In this document: positions 23,361 through 32,606 of the stretch, in pieces
How the letters are laid out: the number at the start of each line of letters is the position of its first letter
How positions within the stretch are numbered: position 1 is the first letter of the stretch
Source of the DNA: Zunongwangia profunda SM-A87
GTDB lineage: Bacteria > Bacteroidota > Bacteroidia > Flavobacteriales > Flavobacteriaceae
Length of the DNA: 64,000 nt
Direction of reading: 5' to 3'
NCBI RefSeq assembly: GCF_000023465.1
Contig: NC_014041.1
Location: forward strand, 1,633,001 to 1,697,000
Notes under the pieces: model-generated
Database searches by the model: none
Told to the model about the DNA's origin: nothing
What the model saw: only the letters and a program-made list of their open reading frames with translations
Program-made: the position numbers and the translations under genes

Positions 23361-24218
23361 CTATTTATTCCATTTTTCATCCAAAATCCATTTAATACAT
23401 GGTTTGGTCCACTGTTTTTGTGCTGTTTTATTATTCACGCCAAAACCATGGCCGCCCTTAGCATATAAATAGATTTCTACAGGAATTTCATGTTCTCTTA
23501 AGGCCGCTTCGAGTTGCAGGCTATTCTCCACCTTCACCACATCATCGTCAATTGCTGAAACCAGGTACATTGCAGGGGTATTATCTGTCACTTGTTTTTC
23601 ATTTGAGAAAAGTATGATGTCTTCATCTGCAATTTCCGGTCCTATAAGATTATTCCTGGAATCCCGGTGGGTAAGCTCATCACTAAAACTTACCACAGGA
23701 TATACAGCAACGACAAAGTCTGGTCTTAGGTTTGTTTTTTGGGCGCCTGGAAGCTTTGTCGTATCAAAATGTGTACCTGCCGTTGTTACGAGGTGTCCAC
23801 CTGCAGAAAATCCCATAATCCCTAATTTGTCTGGATTTACATCATAGTCTTCAGCATGTGCTCTAACATACTGTATGGCCTTTTGTACATCGGTTAACGG
23901 AACGAATTTTTTATTTTCCATTTTTGATGAATTTGGCACTCTATAATCAAGCAAAAATGCAGTAATGCCATTATCGTTAAGCATTTTGCACGCCGGTAGA
24001 CCTTCTACATCATTTGCTCTCCCTCCATAAGAACCCCCCGAACAGACAATTACCACTACGTCAGACTTTTTCTCTTTGGGTTCAAAGACCGTAAGTTGTG
24101 GTATTTCTGTATCTGTTTTGGCAAAAAGAATCTGACCGGTAGGATAGAGTTCTATAGTCTTTTGGCTATAGCCAATATAACACCCAAGATATATAAATAA
24201 TAAAAATAGTTTTTTCAT
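23361..24218 (-). CDS. Secreted alpha/beta-hydrolase esterase (acetyl-esterase type)
   Basis: Probable carbohydrate esterase removing acyl groups from the glycan. An upstream in-frame ATG at 24275 would overlap the susD gene. I prefer the ATG at 24218 because it begins directly with a signal peptide (MKKLFLLFIYLGCYIGYSQ) and leaves a 16-bp gap after susD. The protein is then 285 aa. The nucleophile elbow is GFSAGGHL, an oxyanion-hole-like SGGSYGG lies earlier, and a late IDDDVVKVE Asp and GGHGFGV His complete the triad. Resembles the BD-FAE / acetylxylan-esterase group; substrate cannot be read. Confidence 0.85.
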   Translation of the reverse strand: MKKLFLLFIYLGCYIGYSQKTIELYPTGQILFAKTDTEIPQLTVFEPKEKKSDVVVIVCSGGSYGGRANDVEGLPACKMLNDNGITAFLLDYRVPNSSKMENKKFVPLTDVQKAIQYVRAHAEDYDVNPDKLGIMGFSAGGHLVTTAGTHFDTTKLPGAQKTNLRPDFVVAVYPVVSFSDELTHRDSRNNLIGPEIADEDIILFSNEKQVTDNTPAMYLVSAIDDDVVKVENSLQLEAALREHEIPVEIYLYAKGGHGFGVNNKTAQKQWTKPCIKWILDEKWNK

Positions 24219-24234
24219 TATGAATTTTTGAATT

Positions 24235-25950
24235 TTACCATCCCGGATTTTGTGTAAGCTCAGCACCATTCTCATTGTATAGTGCTATTTCACGAGTAGG
24301 TAAAGGTTGAAGATAATGTTTCTGAGGGTCAAATACCCGACTCGTTTCTACAATTAAAAATCCATTTTCGTCGACACGGCTTTGGAATGAAGGTAAACTA
24401 TAGGGTTCTCTTGTGGCCCATTCTGTACCCTCAATTTTAATTCCTTTAATATCAGCGCTTAACTCTGTTTCTGCAATTTTCCACCTGCGGAGATCATCAT
24501 ATCTAAAGCCTTCAAGAGCCAGTTCTATGGTTCTTTCCCGCCTAATCTCTTCAAGCATGTCCAGATTATAGGTTCCCACAAAAGTATTTGTTAGATGAGG
24601 CATGTTTACGCGATCTCTTAAAAGGTTTATCGTACGGTCAAGATCGTCATCAGATATAGCGCCATTTTTTTCAAAGGTAGCCTCGGCATAAATTAAAAGA
24701 ACCTCGGCATATCGAATAAGGTGCCTGTCGTAATCAAATAAACTGGCATCACCCATTTGTCCAGAATTATTTGCTATAGGATCTTCAGACATGTATTTGT
24801 AAAGGATATATCCTGTATTGGCGTTACGCTGCGGGAAATCTGGCCAGTTAGCTATGGGGTCATTAGGAAAAAATACCCGCACGGTTTCCTGTCCTGGAAT
24901 GATCATCGTCATGGTCATTCTGGGATCTCTATTTTGAAATTCAGATTCAAAAGTATCATATCCTTGAAAAACAGATTGAGAATTACCTATAGGAATACCA
25001 TTCTCATCAAGATAGAGATCTGCTAATTTTCTAGTGGGATTATACCCCGTACCATCGTACTGGTAAGGCATATCATGCCCTAAAATATTCCTTTCGTACC
25101 TTCTATCTAAGATGGTTTCTTGAGAATCATCTCCATTTTGTAAAAATAAGTACCTGTAACTCTCCTCATCTTTACCTGTATAGAGGGCATACTGATTACT
25201 GTTGATTACCTGATTTGAAGAAGAAATAGCTTTGTCTAAATAAACATTAGCATTACCATTCCTGTATTTTTGCCAGGTGCCTTCAAACAAGGCTACACGG
25301 GCAGATAAAGAAAGTGCAGTTCCTTTAGTAATCCTTCCAACGTCAGAACCATCAAGTTCACTTTTAAGCGGAAGATCTGCGACAGCATCATCAAGATCCT
25401 GAAGAATAAAATCTACGGTCTCGGTTCTTGAACTTCGTGATGTATACAGATCAGGATCTTGCGCTCCAAGTGATTGTGTTATAATGGGTACTCCACCAAA
25501 AAGGCGTAACAACTTCCAGTAATACCATGCTCTAAAAAATCTTGCCTCTGCAACATATCTTAAAATTTCAGCATCTTCTTTATCCTCGCTTTTTTCCAGG
25601 ATTGTATTGATGTCTCTGATATAAGTATAACTTGAATTCCATTGTCCATTAGTTTCAGAAAGCTGGTAGTTTCCATTACTTACCGAGTTAGGAAAATTAA
25701 AGGCGATATCAGATTCTGTATCATCAAAACCATGTCTGTCCAGGCCATTATAAAGGTTGTTGGCAGCCAGTTTAAAATCCTGAGGGGTCTGCCAAAATGT
25801 GGCATCGGTAACATTATCTTCCGCAATAAGATCCAGTTCCTCTGAACATCCCGTAAACAATAGGCTGGTAAATAAAATTCCTAATAAAGAAGGTTTAAAT
25901 AACTTTTTAAGTTTTATAAAAATCAATTTATTTTGAAGTGTATATTTCAT
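24235..25950 (-). CDS. susD: SusD/RagB-family glycan-binding lipoprotein (locus 1)
   Basis: Surface lipoprotein that lids the SusC pore and binds the incoming oligosaccharide. The longest frame starts at 25974 inside the end of susC; the ATG at 25950 leaves a 10-bp gap and gives a basic N-terminus followed by the lipobox LLFTGC (Cys35). The mature chain has the SusD hallmarks: ARFFRAWYYWKLLRLFGGVPI, a TPR-like helical region, and the C-terminal RRERTIELALEGFRYDDLRRWK. It ends in ELTQNPGW, a typical SusD ending. Forms an obligate pair with the SusC upstream of it. Confidence 0.96.
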   Translation of the reverse strand: MKYTLQNKLIFIKLKKLFKPSLLGILFTSLLFTGCSEELDLIAEDNVTDATFWQTPQDFKLAANNLYNGLDRHGFDDTESDIAFNFPNSVSNGNYQLSETNGQWNSSYTYIRDINTILEKSEDKEDAEILRYVAEARFFRAWYYWKLLRLFGGVPIITQSLGAQDPDLYTSRSSRTETVDFILQDLDDAVADLPLKSELDGSDVGRITKGTALSLSARVALFEGTWQKYRNGNANVYLDKAISSSNQVINSNQYALYTGKDEESYRYLFLQNGDDSQETILDRRYERNILGHDMPYQYDGTGYNPTRKLADLYLDENGIPIGNSQSVFQGYDTFESEFQNRDPRMTMTMIIPGQETVRVFFPNDPIANWPDFPQRNANTGYILYKYMSEDPIANNSGQMGDASLFDYDRHLIRYAEVLLIYAEATFEKNGAISDDDLDRTINLLRDRVNMPHLTNTFVGTYNLDMLEEIRRERTIELALEGFRYDDLRRWKIAETELSADIKGIKIEGTEWATREPYSLPSFQSRVDENGFLIVETSRVFDPQKHYLQPLPTREIALYNENGAELTQNPGW

Positions 25951-25960
25951 GATGCAATTT

Positions 25961-28900
25961 TTAAAAGTTAACATTAAGACCTAAGGAATAAATTTTATTA
26001 AATGGATAGGTGCCTTCATTTCGGAATCCATCTTCAGGATCAAAATTGCCACCTAAAGTACCTTTTGAAATAGTAAAGAGATCCTGACCACTAAGATAGA
26101 TGCTCACGTTATTTACTTGTAAAGTGTTGCAAATCTCTTTTGGAAGGTTATACCCTAAGGTAATAACCTTAAATCTTAAATAAGCTGCATTATGCATGGT
26201 AAGATTTGAAGTTCTGTAGTTATAATTTCTCAAACCATCTTGTCCCACACTTCCGGGAATATACCTGGGGTATTCTGCATTAGGTCGCTCAGGACTCCAT
26301 GTTTTTCCGTAGTAGTATTCAAGAGATGGCCAGAAAAATGTGTTTGGGGTGCTTACTGCACCGGTATATTGAATATCACGTTTTCCCACACCCTGCATAA
26401 ATACTTTCGAGAAAAAGTTTTTATAGGTTAAGTTTATGGTTGAAGAAAAGGTGTAGCGGGGAATTAAATTTCCTAGATAAACCATGTCACCAGATAGCCC
26501 TTTGGTCTGATCGCCAAAAGCAGTAAGGCTACCATCACCATCAACATCTTTATACATAGCATCTCCTATTCCAATGTTAGAAGGTATGTTTTCTAATTGC
26601 TTATATTGATCTAACTGTTCCTGGTTTTGTATGATACCTTCATATACATATCCAAAATAAGAGTATATAGAATATCCTTCTCTTACAAAATTAAGGCCCT
26701 CTCCATAACTATCGCTGTTTCTTAGTTCAACTAATTTGTTTTTACTATCACTTAGCTGAAGTGAAACGTCATAATTTAGTGCTCCAATTTTATCACTCCA
26801 GTTTACCGAAGCATCAAAACCTTTAGTGACTAATTTCCCCAAATTGGCAGATGGAGGAGTGCCGCCGTAGGTAGCAGGTACTGTAATGTTAACTAACATG
26901 TTGTCGTTAGTTTTATTGAAATAATCAAAGGAAAATGACAATCTTCTGTCAAGCATAGTTACATCAACCCCTACGTTTTTATTGATTATCGTTTCCCAGG
27001 TTCTGTCACTGGATGTTGTATTGGCCCTTGCGCCGGTAACTCCTGTATTGGGAGATCCCAGTGGATAATTGCCTCCAATCGATATCAAAGGGATATAATC
27101 GTACAGTCCCAAGGCTCCAATTTCCTGATTTCCGGTCTTGCCCCAGGAACCTCTTAGTTTAAGTTGATCAAAGAATTCTAAATCCTGTATAAATTTCTCT
27201 TTATGTAGATTATAGGCAATAGCAACAGAAGGGAAGAGTTCACTATACCTTTTGTCTGGAGCAAACTTAGAACTACCATCTGCACGAGCTGTAACATCTA
27301 AAATAAGCTTATCCTTATAGGAGTAACTCGCTCTTCCGAAATAGGAGCTTAGTGCTTGTTGATTTTTATATCCGGTAAAATTTGCAAAAGCTGCATCGGT
27401 TCTATCAGCAAGATTTAAAGTAAATATATCGTTACTTAAAAAATTGTATCCGTTTGTGGTTTGGCCTTCCCCTTTATTTTGCTCCAGAGAAGCACCAAGT
27501 GTAACCGAAATCTTATTTCCTTCCCAAAGCGTCTTATCATAGTTTAGATATGCCTGGTACAACTTCTTTAAAGTTCTTTGGTTGGTATAATAAGCAGAAT
27601 TAGGTGTGTTTCGAATATCCTGTACACCACCGGTATAATTATATCTTGTAAAAGTTCTGGTGTTTGAATTGTCGGCGTAGAATCCCATTTCAATAGCAGC
27701 CTGCCCCGTTAAAACAAGTCCTTCTAACACTTCATAATCTAATTTAAAGTTGGTTGTAAAGCGGGAATAATTTGTTTTCCGTTCGCCTCCTTCTGCTAAG
27801 GATTGTGCGGGATTCTCATAACCCTGATAGCCGTAAAATTGCCCTTCCTGATTAAAAACAGGTTGATAAGGAAACTGTCTTGTCACATTAGTTAATGCAT
27901 TTCCAATCATTGACGGAGTAATGGTAACTTGATTTTCAAAATTAGTCCGTGTTTGTAAATTAAGATTATCAAGGAGTTTTAAGTCATAATTCAATCTTAG
28001 GTTATATCGATTAGAATTATTTTCTCCATAGCGTATTGTACCCTCGTCTTTAGTGTATCCTAAAGAGACCAAATAATTGCTATAGTCACCACCTCCAGTA
28101 ATACTAATGTTGTGATTTTGCTGTAAAGCTTCTTTATAGATTTCATCGTTCCAATCTGTTGTACCATAAAAGCCAGGATAGCCTGTTACTCCATAATTCC
28201 AACCTTGATCAAGATCTGGTGGTGCATTTTGAAGAATTTTTTCAAAAACTTCATCTGAAAAGCCCTCAATTCCCACATTTCTAAGACCTTCATCCAAGAA
28301 CGTAGCAAATTGATAGGTATCCATGATTTTTCTTAAATAGGCGGGTTGCTTAATTCCGAAATTTGCAGAATAATTTATTTTTGGTTTCCCTTTATTCCCT
28401 TTTTTTGTGGTGACTAAAATTACCCCATCAGCGGCTCTTGCTCCATAAATTGCAGCAGCAGCATCTTTTAATACGGTTACTTTTTCAATATCATTAGGGT
28501 TTAAAATGCTCAGATCTCCTGGAATCCCATCGATCAAAACCAATGGAGCATTTCCATTGATAGAGGAATAACCTCTTATTTGAAGCGAGTAACCTTGATT
28601 ACCCGGCTGCCCACTTGCACGGGTAATAGTCACCCCAGGAAGGGTTCCTTGAAGTGCTTCAAATGTATTGGCAACAGGTCTCTTTTCAAAGGCTTCTTTT
28701 TCCACAGAGGAAATAGCTCCTGTCACAGCCCCTTTTTCCTTTTGTCCGTAACCTACAACCACAACCTCATTAAGTTTAGATATATCGTCTTCTAGAACGA
28801 TATTTAAAGTTTGCCCGGCATTAACTTCCTTATTCTGGGAAATAAACCCTAAGAAAGAAAATTCTAATATTGGATTATCTGTAGTAAGTGTAATGGAAAA

Positions 28901-29071
28901 ATTACCATCAAAATCTGTGGTAGTACCGTTACTCGTTCCTTTTTCTATAACATTCACCCCTATTAAAGGAGTATTGTTTATATCCTTTACCGTACCTGTT
29001 ACAGGATCGCTTTGTGCATAGATTTGACATGAAAAGAAAATTGAAATAAATAGAAAGACAAAATTTTTCAT
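25961..29071 (-). CDS. susC: SusC-family TonB-dependent outer-membrane transporter (locus 1)
   Basis: Outer-membrane import pore for oligosaccharides. It is 1036 aa. A signal peptide ends at CQIYAQ. A carboxypeptidase-regulatory-like domain occupies about residues 22-100 (GTVKDINNTPLIGVNV). The plug begins near LNEVVVVGYG and contains the SusC signature APLVLIDGIPGD and AAAIYGARAADGVILVTTKKG. The remainder is a 22-strand barrel ending SLGLNVNF. It is the first gene of the minus-strand locus, with two candidate operators in the 145 bp upstream. Confidence 0.97.
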   Translation of the reverse strand: MKNFVFLFISIFFSCQIYAQSDPVTGTVKDINNTPLIGVNVIEKGTSNGTTTDFDGNFSITLTTDNPILEFSFLGFISQNKEVNAGQTLNIVLEDDISKLNEVVVVGYGQKEKGAVTGAISSVEKEAFEKRPVANTFEALQGTLPGVTITRASGQPGNQGYSLQIRGYSSINGNAPLVLIDGIPGDLSILNPNDIEKVTVLKDAAAAIYGARAADGVILVTTKKGNKGKPKINYSANFGIKQPAYLRKIMDTYQFATFLDEGLRNVGIEGFSDEVFEKILQNAPPDLDQGWNYGVTGYPGFYGTTDWNDEIYKEALQQNHNISITGGGDYSNYLVSLGYTKDEGTIRYGENNSNRYNLRLNYDLKLLDNLNLQTRTNFENQVTITPSMIGNALTNVTRQFPYQPVFNQEGQFYGYQGYENPAQSLAEGGERKTNYSRFTTNFKLDYEVLEGLVLTGQAAIEMGFYADNSNTRTFTRYNYTGGVQDIRNTPNSAYYTNQRTLKKLYQAYLNYDKTLWEGNKISVTLGASLEQNKGEGQTTNGYNFLSNDIFTLNLADRTDAAFANFTGYKNQQALSSYFGRASYSYKDKLILDVTARADGSSKFAPDKRYSELFPSVAIAYNLHKEKFIQDLEFFDQLKLRGSWGKTGNQEIGALGLYDYIPLISIGGNYPLGSPNTGVTGARANTTSSDRTWETIINKNVGVDVTMLDRRLSFSFDYFNKTNDNMLVNITVPATYGGTPPSANLGKLVTKGFDASVNWSDKIGALNYDVSLQLSDSKNKLVELRNSDSYGEGLNFVREGYSIYSYFGYVYEGIIQNQEQLDQYKQLENIPSNIGIGDAMYKDVDGDGSLTAFGDQTKGLSGDMVYLGNLIPRYTFSSTINLTYKNFFSKVFMQGVGKRDIQYTGAVSTPNTFFWPSLEYYYGKTWSPERPNAEYPRYIPGSVGQDGLRNYNYRTSNLTMHNAAYLRFKVITLGYNLPKEICNTLQVNNVSIYLSGQDLFTISKGTLGGNFDPEDGFRNEGTYPFNKIYSLGLNVNF

Positions 29072-29107
29072 AGAATTGCTTGATTATGATAATATTGGAT
29101 ATCCCCA

Positions 29108-29119
29108 TAAAACGTTTTA
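29108..29119. promoter_or_regulatory. Palindromic operator candidate TAAAACGTTTTA upstream of susC 1
   Basis: Perfect 12-bp palindrome 36 bp before the susC start. It sits inside a wider inverted repeat (ATCCCcATAA at 29101-29110 / TTATGGGAT at 29128-29136). The same 12-mer occurs at 38498-38509 and its AAAACGTTTT core at 38399-38408, both upstream of the second susC. A central CG palindrome suits LacI- or AraR-like (GntR/LacI chimera) regulators. Confidence 0.6.
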
Positions 29120-29171
29120 GTAAATTATTATGGGATTTTCACACAATATTAAGAAGCGAATCTTGGAATGG

Positions 29172-29189
29172 CATCCTGTGCTTTCCTGT
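29172..29189 (-). promoter_or_regulatory. 18-nt direct-repeat motif upstream of susC 1
   Basis: On the minus strand reads ACAGGAAAGCACAGGATG: two CAGGA half-sites 10 bp apart, one helical turn. Thirteen of 18 positions are identical in copies at 30333-30350 and 38334-38351. It lies about 100 bp before the susC start, between susC and the GntR-type regulator gene. Confidence 0.6.
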
Positions 29190-29216
29190 ACAGGTCTGAA
29201 AAATTAAATAAAGATG

Positions 29217-30257
29217 TTACAAGGAACTTCTGTAAAGTATATTAAAAGGGTTTTTAGTCTTTTCAAAAGTGTTTTCAAGAAGCATACTTGCTGCTTTCTC
29301 GCCCATTTTCTTAAAATCAGTAGAGATCACGGTAATTCCCAGGAGTTCTTTTAAAGGAGTATCGTTGTATGAAATTACGCCTATGCTTTTACCCATCACA
29401 AAACCGGTTTCCCGTATTTGTTTCACGAGACTTACAAGGTCGTTTTCCTCAATAGTTATATAGGCATCCATGGGTATTAGTTCCATGCCGGGATAAATCT
29501 CGTCAAGAACTTCAAAATCAAAACCATAGTGCACACAAAATTTTTTAAAGCCCCTCAATATTCTTTTAGGGTAAGGATATATGGCCTTCATAGGATATAC
29601 CAGTATGATCTTTTTATATTTCTTAAGGCGACCCCTGCCAGAAACCAGTGCATCAAAGATGTCATTTTCAAAATCTTGATAAACCTCGCGAAGGCTTCCT
29701 GTAATTTCCAGGAAATTATTGTCCAGGATCACCAGTTTTTCTCTGGGGATCGTATCTATTGCCGCAATAACCTGCTCGTTGCTGCTAAGATGGTACAGGT
29801 CTTCAGATTTAAAATGGGGCATGATCACAAAATAGTCATATAAATCTTTCTGTTTGTTAAGTATATTTATAAATAACTGAATGTCACAATGATATATGCT
29901 TAGGTCTACATGGGCATCTGCTCCCATTTTTTTTACAAAAGAGTTAAAAATTCTAATCTTATAAGAACTGGGTTTATTGATAAGGAATAGAATGTTCTTT
30001 TTATCCAGTAAAAATGTTTTGGCGATGTAGTATCCTTTACCTTTTACGGAAATAATAATTTTTTGATCCTTTAATATATTATAAGCCTTTTCTACCGTAT
30101 CTCTCGATAAATAGAACTCTTCACTTATTTCATTTATTGAAGGAATTTTTTGATCTATAGATAAATATCCGTTGGTAATACCATTGATTACAGACTCTAC
30201 TATCTGTTGATATTTTGGTACCCGGGAATCTATATCTACTTTAAATATATCTAGCAT
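29217..30257 (-). CDS. GntR-type transcriptional regulator with sugar-binding sensor domain
   Basis: Probable regulator of the rhamnose genes. It is 346 aa. Residues 1-75 form a GntR winged helix (PKYQQIVESVINGI, IPSINEISEEFYLSRDTVEKAY, VKGKGYYI). Residues about 85-346 resemble a LacI/periplasmic-binding-protein sensor (KNILFLINKP, SIGVISYNDTPLKELLG, KMGEKAASMLLENTF). This is the same domain pairing as AraR of Bacillus. It is transcribed away from the rhamnose catabolic operon and toward susC, with the shared 18-nt motif on both sides. The effector is inferred from context to be L-rhamnose or a downstream metabolite; not shown by sequence. It may be co-oriented with, but is 145 bp from, the susC start. 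Confidence 0.85.
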   Translation of the reverse strand: MLDIFKVDIDSRVPKYQQIVESVINGITNGYLSIDQKIPSINEISEEFYLSRDTVEKAYNILKDQKIIISVKGKGYYIAKTFLLDKKNILFLINKPSSYKIRIFNSFVKKMGADAHVDLSIYHCDIQLFINILNKQKDLYDYFVIMPHFKSEDLYHLSSNEQVIAAIDTIPREKLVILDNNFLEITGSLREVYQDFENDIFDALVSGRGRLKKYKKIILVYPMKAIYPYPKRILRGFKKFCVHYGFDFEVLDEIYPGMELIPMDAYITIEENDLVSLVKQIRETGFVMGKSIGVISYNDTPLKELLGITVISTDFKKMGEKAASMLLENTFEKTKNPFNILYRSSL

Positions 30258-30332
30258 TTGCTTTATCTATTAAAAACTCTATAAATTTATACACAATATT
30301 CTTAACTATAGGCAAAAGAAGTAATAAGTCAG

Positions 30333-30350
30333 GCGGGACAGTACAGGATG
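30333..30350 (+). promoter_or_regulatory. 18-nt direct-repeat motif upstream of the rhamnose operon
   Basis: Reads GCGGGACAGTACAGGATG, matching the copies at 29172-29189 (minus strand) and 38334-38351. It ends 54 bp before the first catabolic gene, in the 147-bp divergent gap shared with the GntR-type regulator, so it could control either or both. Confidence 0.6.
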
Positions 30351-30404
30351 GTCAGAGAAATTCAGAATCTTAAATTTAACTCAATTAATTCCACAAGCTA
30401 GAAA

Positions 30405-32510
30405 ATGCAAAATTCAACTACAGATTTTAAATATGTCGATTATCTTTGGGATAGACAAAAGGCTGCAGAATTAGGAGACGATCAGGTAGCTCTTTTTCTG
30501 TATCGCTCAAATATCCTTGGCGCAGACTTAAGAATTACAAATTATGGCGGCGGTAATACCAGCTGCAAAACTATAGAAAAAGATCCCCTTACAAACGAAG
30601 ATGTGGAAGTAATGTGGGTGAAAGGTTCTGGTGGAGACATAGGTACCCTAACCAGACAAGGTATTGCAGGTTTATATACAGAGCGTTTAAGGAACCTTAA
30701 AAATGTTTATGGAGGTCTTGAAGATGAAGATCGTATGGTAGGACTTTTTAATCACTGCATTTATGACCTTGATTCTAAAGCACCTTCTATTGACACTCCA
30801 CTTCACGGACTTTTACCTTTTAAGCATATTGACCACTTGCATCCTGATGCACTTATAGCAATAGCAGCTGCAGAAGACAGTCAGAAAATCACTAAAGAGA
30901 TCTGGGGAGACAGCATGGGCTGGGTGCCATGGCAGCGTCCCGGTTTTGATCTGGGCCTGCAGTTAGAAAAATGTCTTAATGAAAACCCGGGAATACGCGG
31001 TATCGTTCTAGGAAGCCACGGTTTATTTACGTGGGGTGATACCTCCTATGATTGCTATATCAATAGTCTTGAGGTTATTGAAAAGGCTTCGTCTTATATC
31101 GAGAAGAAAGTAAAGGAAAACGGAAGTGTATTTGGCGGTCAAAAAATTGAAAGCTTACCAGCTGATCAACGTAAAGATCAAGCAGCAAAATTAATGCCTT
31201 TACTACGCGGACTAGCATCTTCTGAAAATCGTATGATCGGTCATTTTACCGATAGTGATACGGTATTACAGTTTATCAATAGTAATGATCTTAACCGATT
31301 GGCGCCAATGGGTACTTCGTGTCCTGACCATTTCTTGCGAACAAAGATCAAGCCGTTGATTTTGAGCCTTGACAAAGGAGCAGATCTTGACGATACCGAT
31401 GCCATACTCGCGCAATTAGAACCTTCTTTTGGGAAATACCGTCAAGAATATAAAGAATATTATGAAAATTGCAAGCACGATAACAGCCCGGCAATGCGTG
31501 ACCCTAATCCCGTGATCATCATTTATCCGGGTGTGGGTATGTTCAGCTTTGCTAAAAATAAGCAGACTACACGTGTGGCCAGTGAATTCTACATTAATGC
31601 GATAAATGTGATGCGTGGTGCAGAAGCCATTACGAGCTATACGTCATTGCCCCGTCAGGAAGCCTTTGATATTGAATACTGGTTACTGGAAGAAGCAAAA
31701 CTGCAACGTATGCCTAAAGAACAACCGCTTTCCCGTAAAGTGGCGATTGTAACCGGAGCCGCCGGTGGTATTGGTAAAGCGATTGCAGATAAACTAGTCG
31801 CCGAAGGCGCCAATGTGGTACTTACTGATATGAGCGAAGAAGCCTTACAAGAAGCTGTCTCGACCTATAAAAAAGATCAGGTTGCCGGTGCTGTCTGTGA
31901 CGTCACCAGCGAAGCAGCTATTGCTAAAGCCTATAAAGAAGCTTGTCTTGCCTTTGGTGGTGTCGATATTGTGATTCACTCTGCGGGGCTTGCAATCTCT
32001 AAACCCTTAGAGGATACTACTCAAAAAGACTGGGAGCTGTTACAGAATGTTCTCGTGAAAGGACAGTTCCTGATGTCCCAAAAAGGTGTTGCCGTAATGC
32101 GTAAACAAGGTTTGGGGGGTGATATTGTTAATATAGCCAGTAAAAACGGACTCGTTTCGGGCCCCAACAACGTAGGTTATGGTACTGCAAAAGCTGCCCA
32201 ACAACATATGACACGTTTGCTTGCTGCTGAACTGGGCGAAGATAAAATACGTGTCAATACTGTGAATCCAGATGGGGTTATCGTAGGCAGCAAAATCTGG
32301 GAAGGCGCCTGGGCAGAAGGCCGTGCCAAAGCCTATGGTATCCAGGTTAAAGACTTACCTGCACATTATGCAAAACGCAATTTATTAAACGAAATCATCC
32401 TACCAGAGGATATTGCAGATGGTGTTTTTGCTTGTGTAAGCGTGCTACAAAAAAGCACCGGTAATACCATTAACGTAGACGGTGGTATGGCCAATGCTTT
32501 TGTTCGCTAA
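30405..32510 (+). CDS. rhaEW: Bifunctional L-rhamnulose-1-phosphate aldolase / L-lactaldehyde dehydrogenase
   Basis: Fusion enzyme that splits rhamnulose-1-phosphate into DHAP and L-lactaldehyde and oxidises the latter to L-lactate. It is 701 aa. The N-terminal class II aldolase domain (about residues 1-420) shows HLHPDALIAIAAAED and GSHGLFTWGD, which hold metal-ligand histidines. The C-terminal short-chain dehydrogenase domain (about 440-700) has the NAD glycine motif VTGAAGGIGKA and the YGTAKAA catalytic Tyr/Lys. Same organisation as Bacillus YuxG (RhaEW). First gene of a five-gene operon; a strong hairpin follows it at 32530-32581. Confidence 0.93.
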   Translation: MQNSTTDFKYVDYLWDRQKAAELGDDQVALFLYRSNILGADLRITNYGGGNTSCKTIEKDPLTNEDVEVMWVKGSGGDIGTLTRQGIAGLYTERLRNLKNVYGGLEDEDRMVGLFNHCIYDLDSKAPSIDTPLHGLLPFKHIDHLHPDALIAIAAAEDSQKITKEIWGDSMGWVPWQRPGFDLGLQLEKCLNENPGIRGIVLGSHGLFTWGDTSYDCYINSLEVIEKASSYIEKKVKENGSVFGGQKIESLPADQRKDQAAKLMPLLRGLASSENRMIGHFTDSDTVLQFINSNDLNRLAPMGTSCPDHFLRTKIKPLILSLDKGADLDDTDAILAQLEPSFGKYRQEYKEYYENCKHDNSPAMRDPNPVIIIYPGVGMFSFAKNKQTTRVASEFYINAINVMRGAEAITSYTSLPRQEAFDIEYWLLEEAKLQRMPKEQPLSRKVAIVTGAAGGIGKAIADKLVAEGANVVLTDMSEEALQEAVSTYKKDQVAGAVCDVTSEAAIAKAYKEACLAFGGVDIVIHSAGLAISKPLEDTTQKDWELLQNVLVKGQFLMSQKGVAVMRKQGLGGDIVNIASKNGLVSGPNNVGYGTAKAAQQHMTRLLAAELGEDKIRVNTVNPDGVIVGSKIWEGAWAEGRAKAYGIQVKDLPAHYAKRNLLNEIILPEDIADGVFACVSVLQKSTGNTINVDGGMANAFVR

Positions 32511-32529
32511 TTTTAATTGAATTGTTTTT

Positions 32530-32581
32530 AATTAACAGAAACTCCAGATTCTGTTTCTAGTCTAGGGAGTTTCTGTTAATT
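32530..32581 (+). other. Strong 16-bp inverted repeat between rhaEW and rhaI
   Basis: Perfect arms at 32530-32545 (core TTAACAGAAACTCC) and 32566-32581 (GGAGTTTCTGTTAA), with a 20-nt loop. The 3' arm is followed by TTAATATCC, not a clean T run, so it looks more like an mRNA processing/stability hairpin or a partial terminator than a full stop. It could set a higher level of the first gene relative to the rest of the operon. Confidence 0.7.
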
Positions 32582-32606
32582 TAATATCCTCCAAAATTGC
32601 TTTCTA

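Noticed and set aside
30405..32510. Possible reading of the aldolase/SDR fusion as two genes joined by a frame error
   Set aside because: The frame is continuous and the same fusion is known in RhaEW-type enzymes, so it is a true bifunctional protein.
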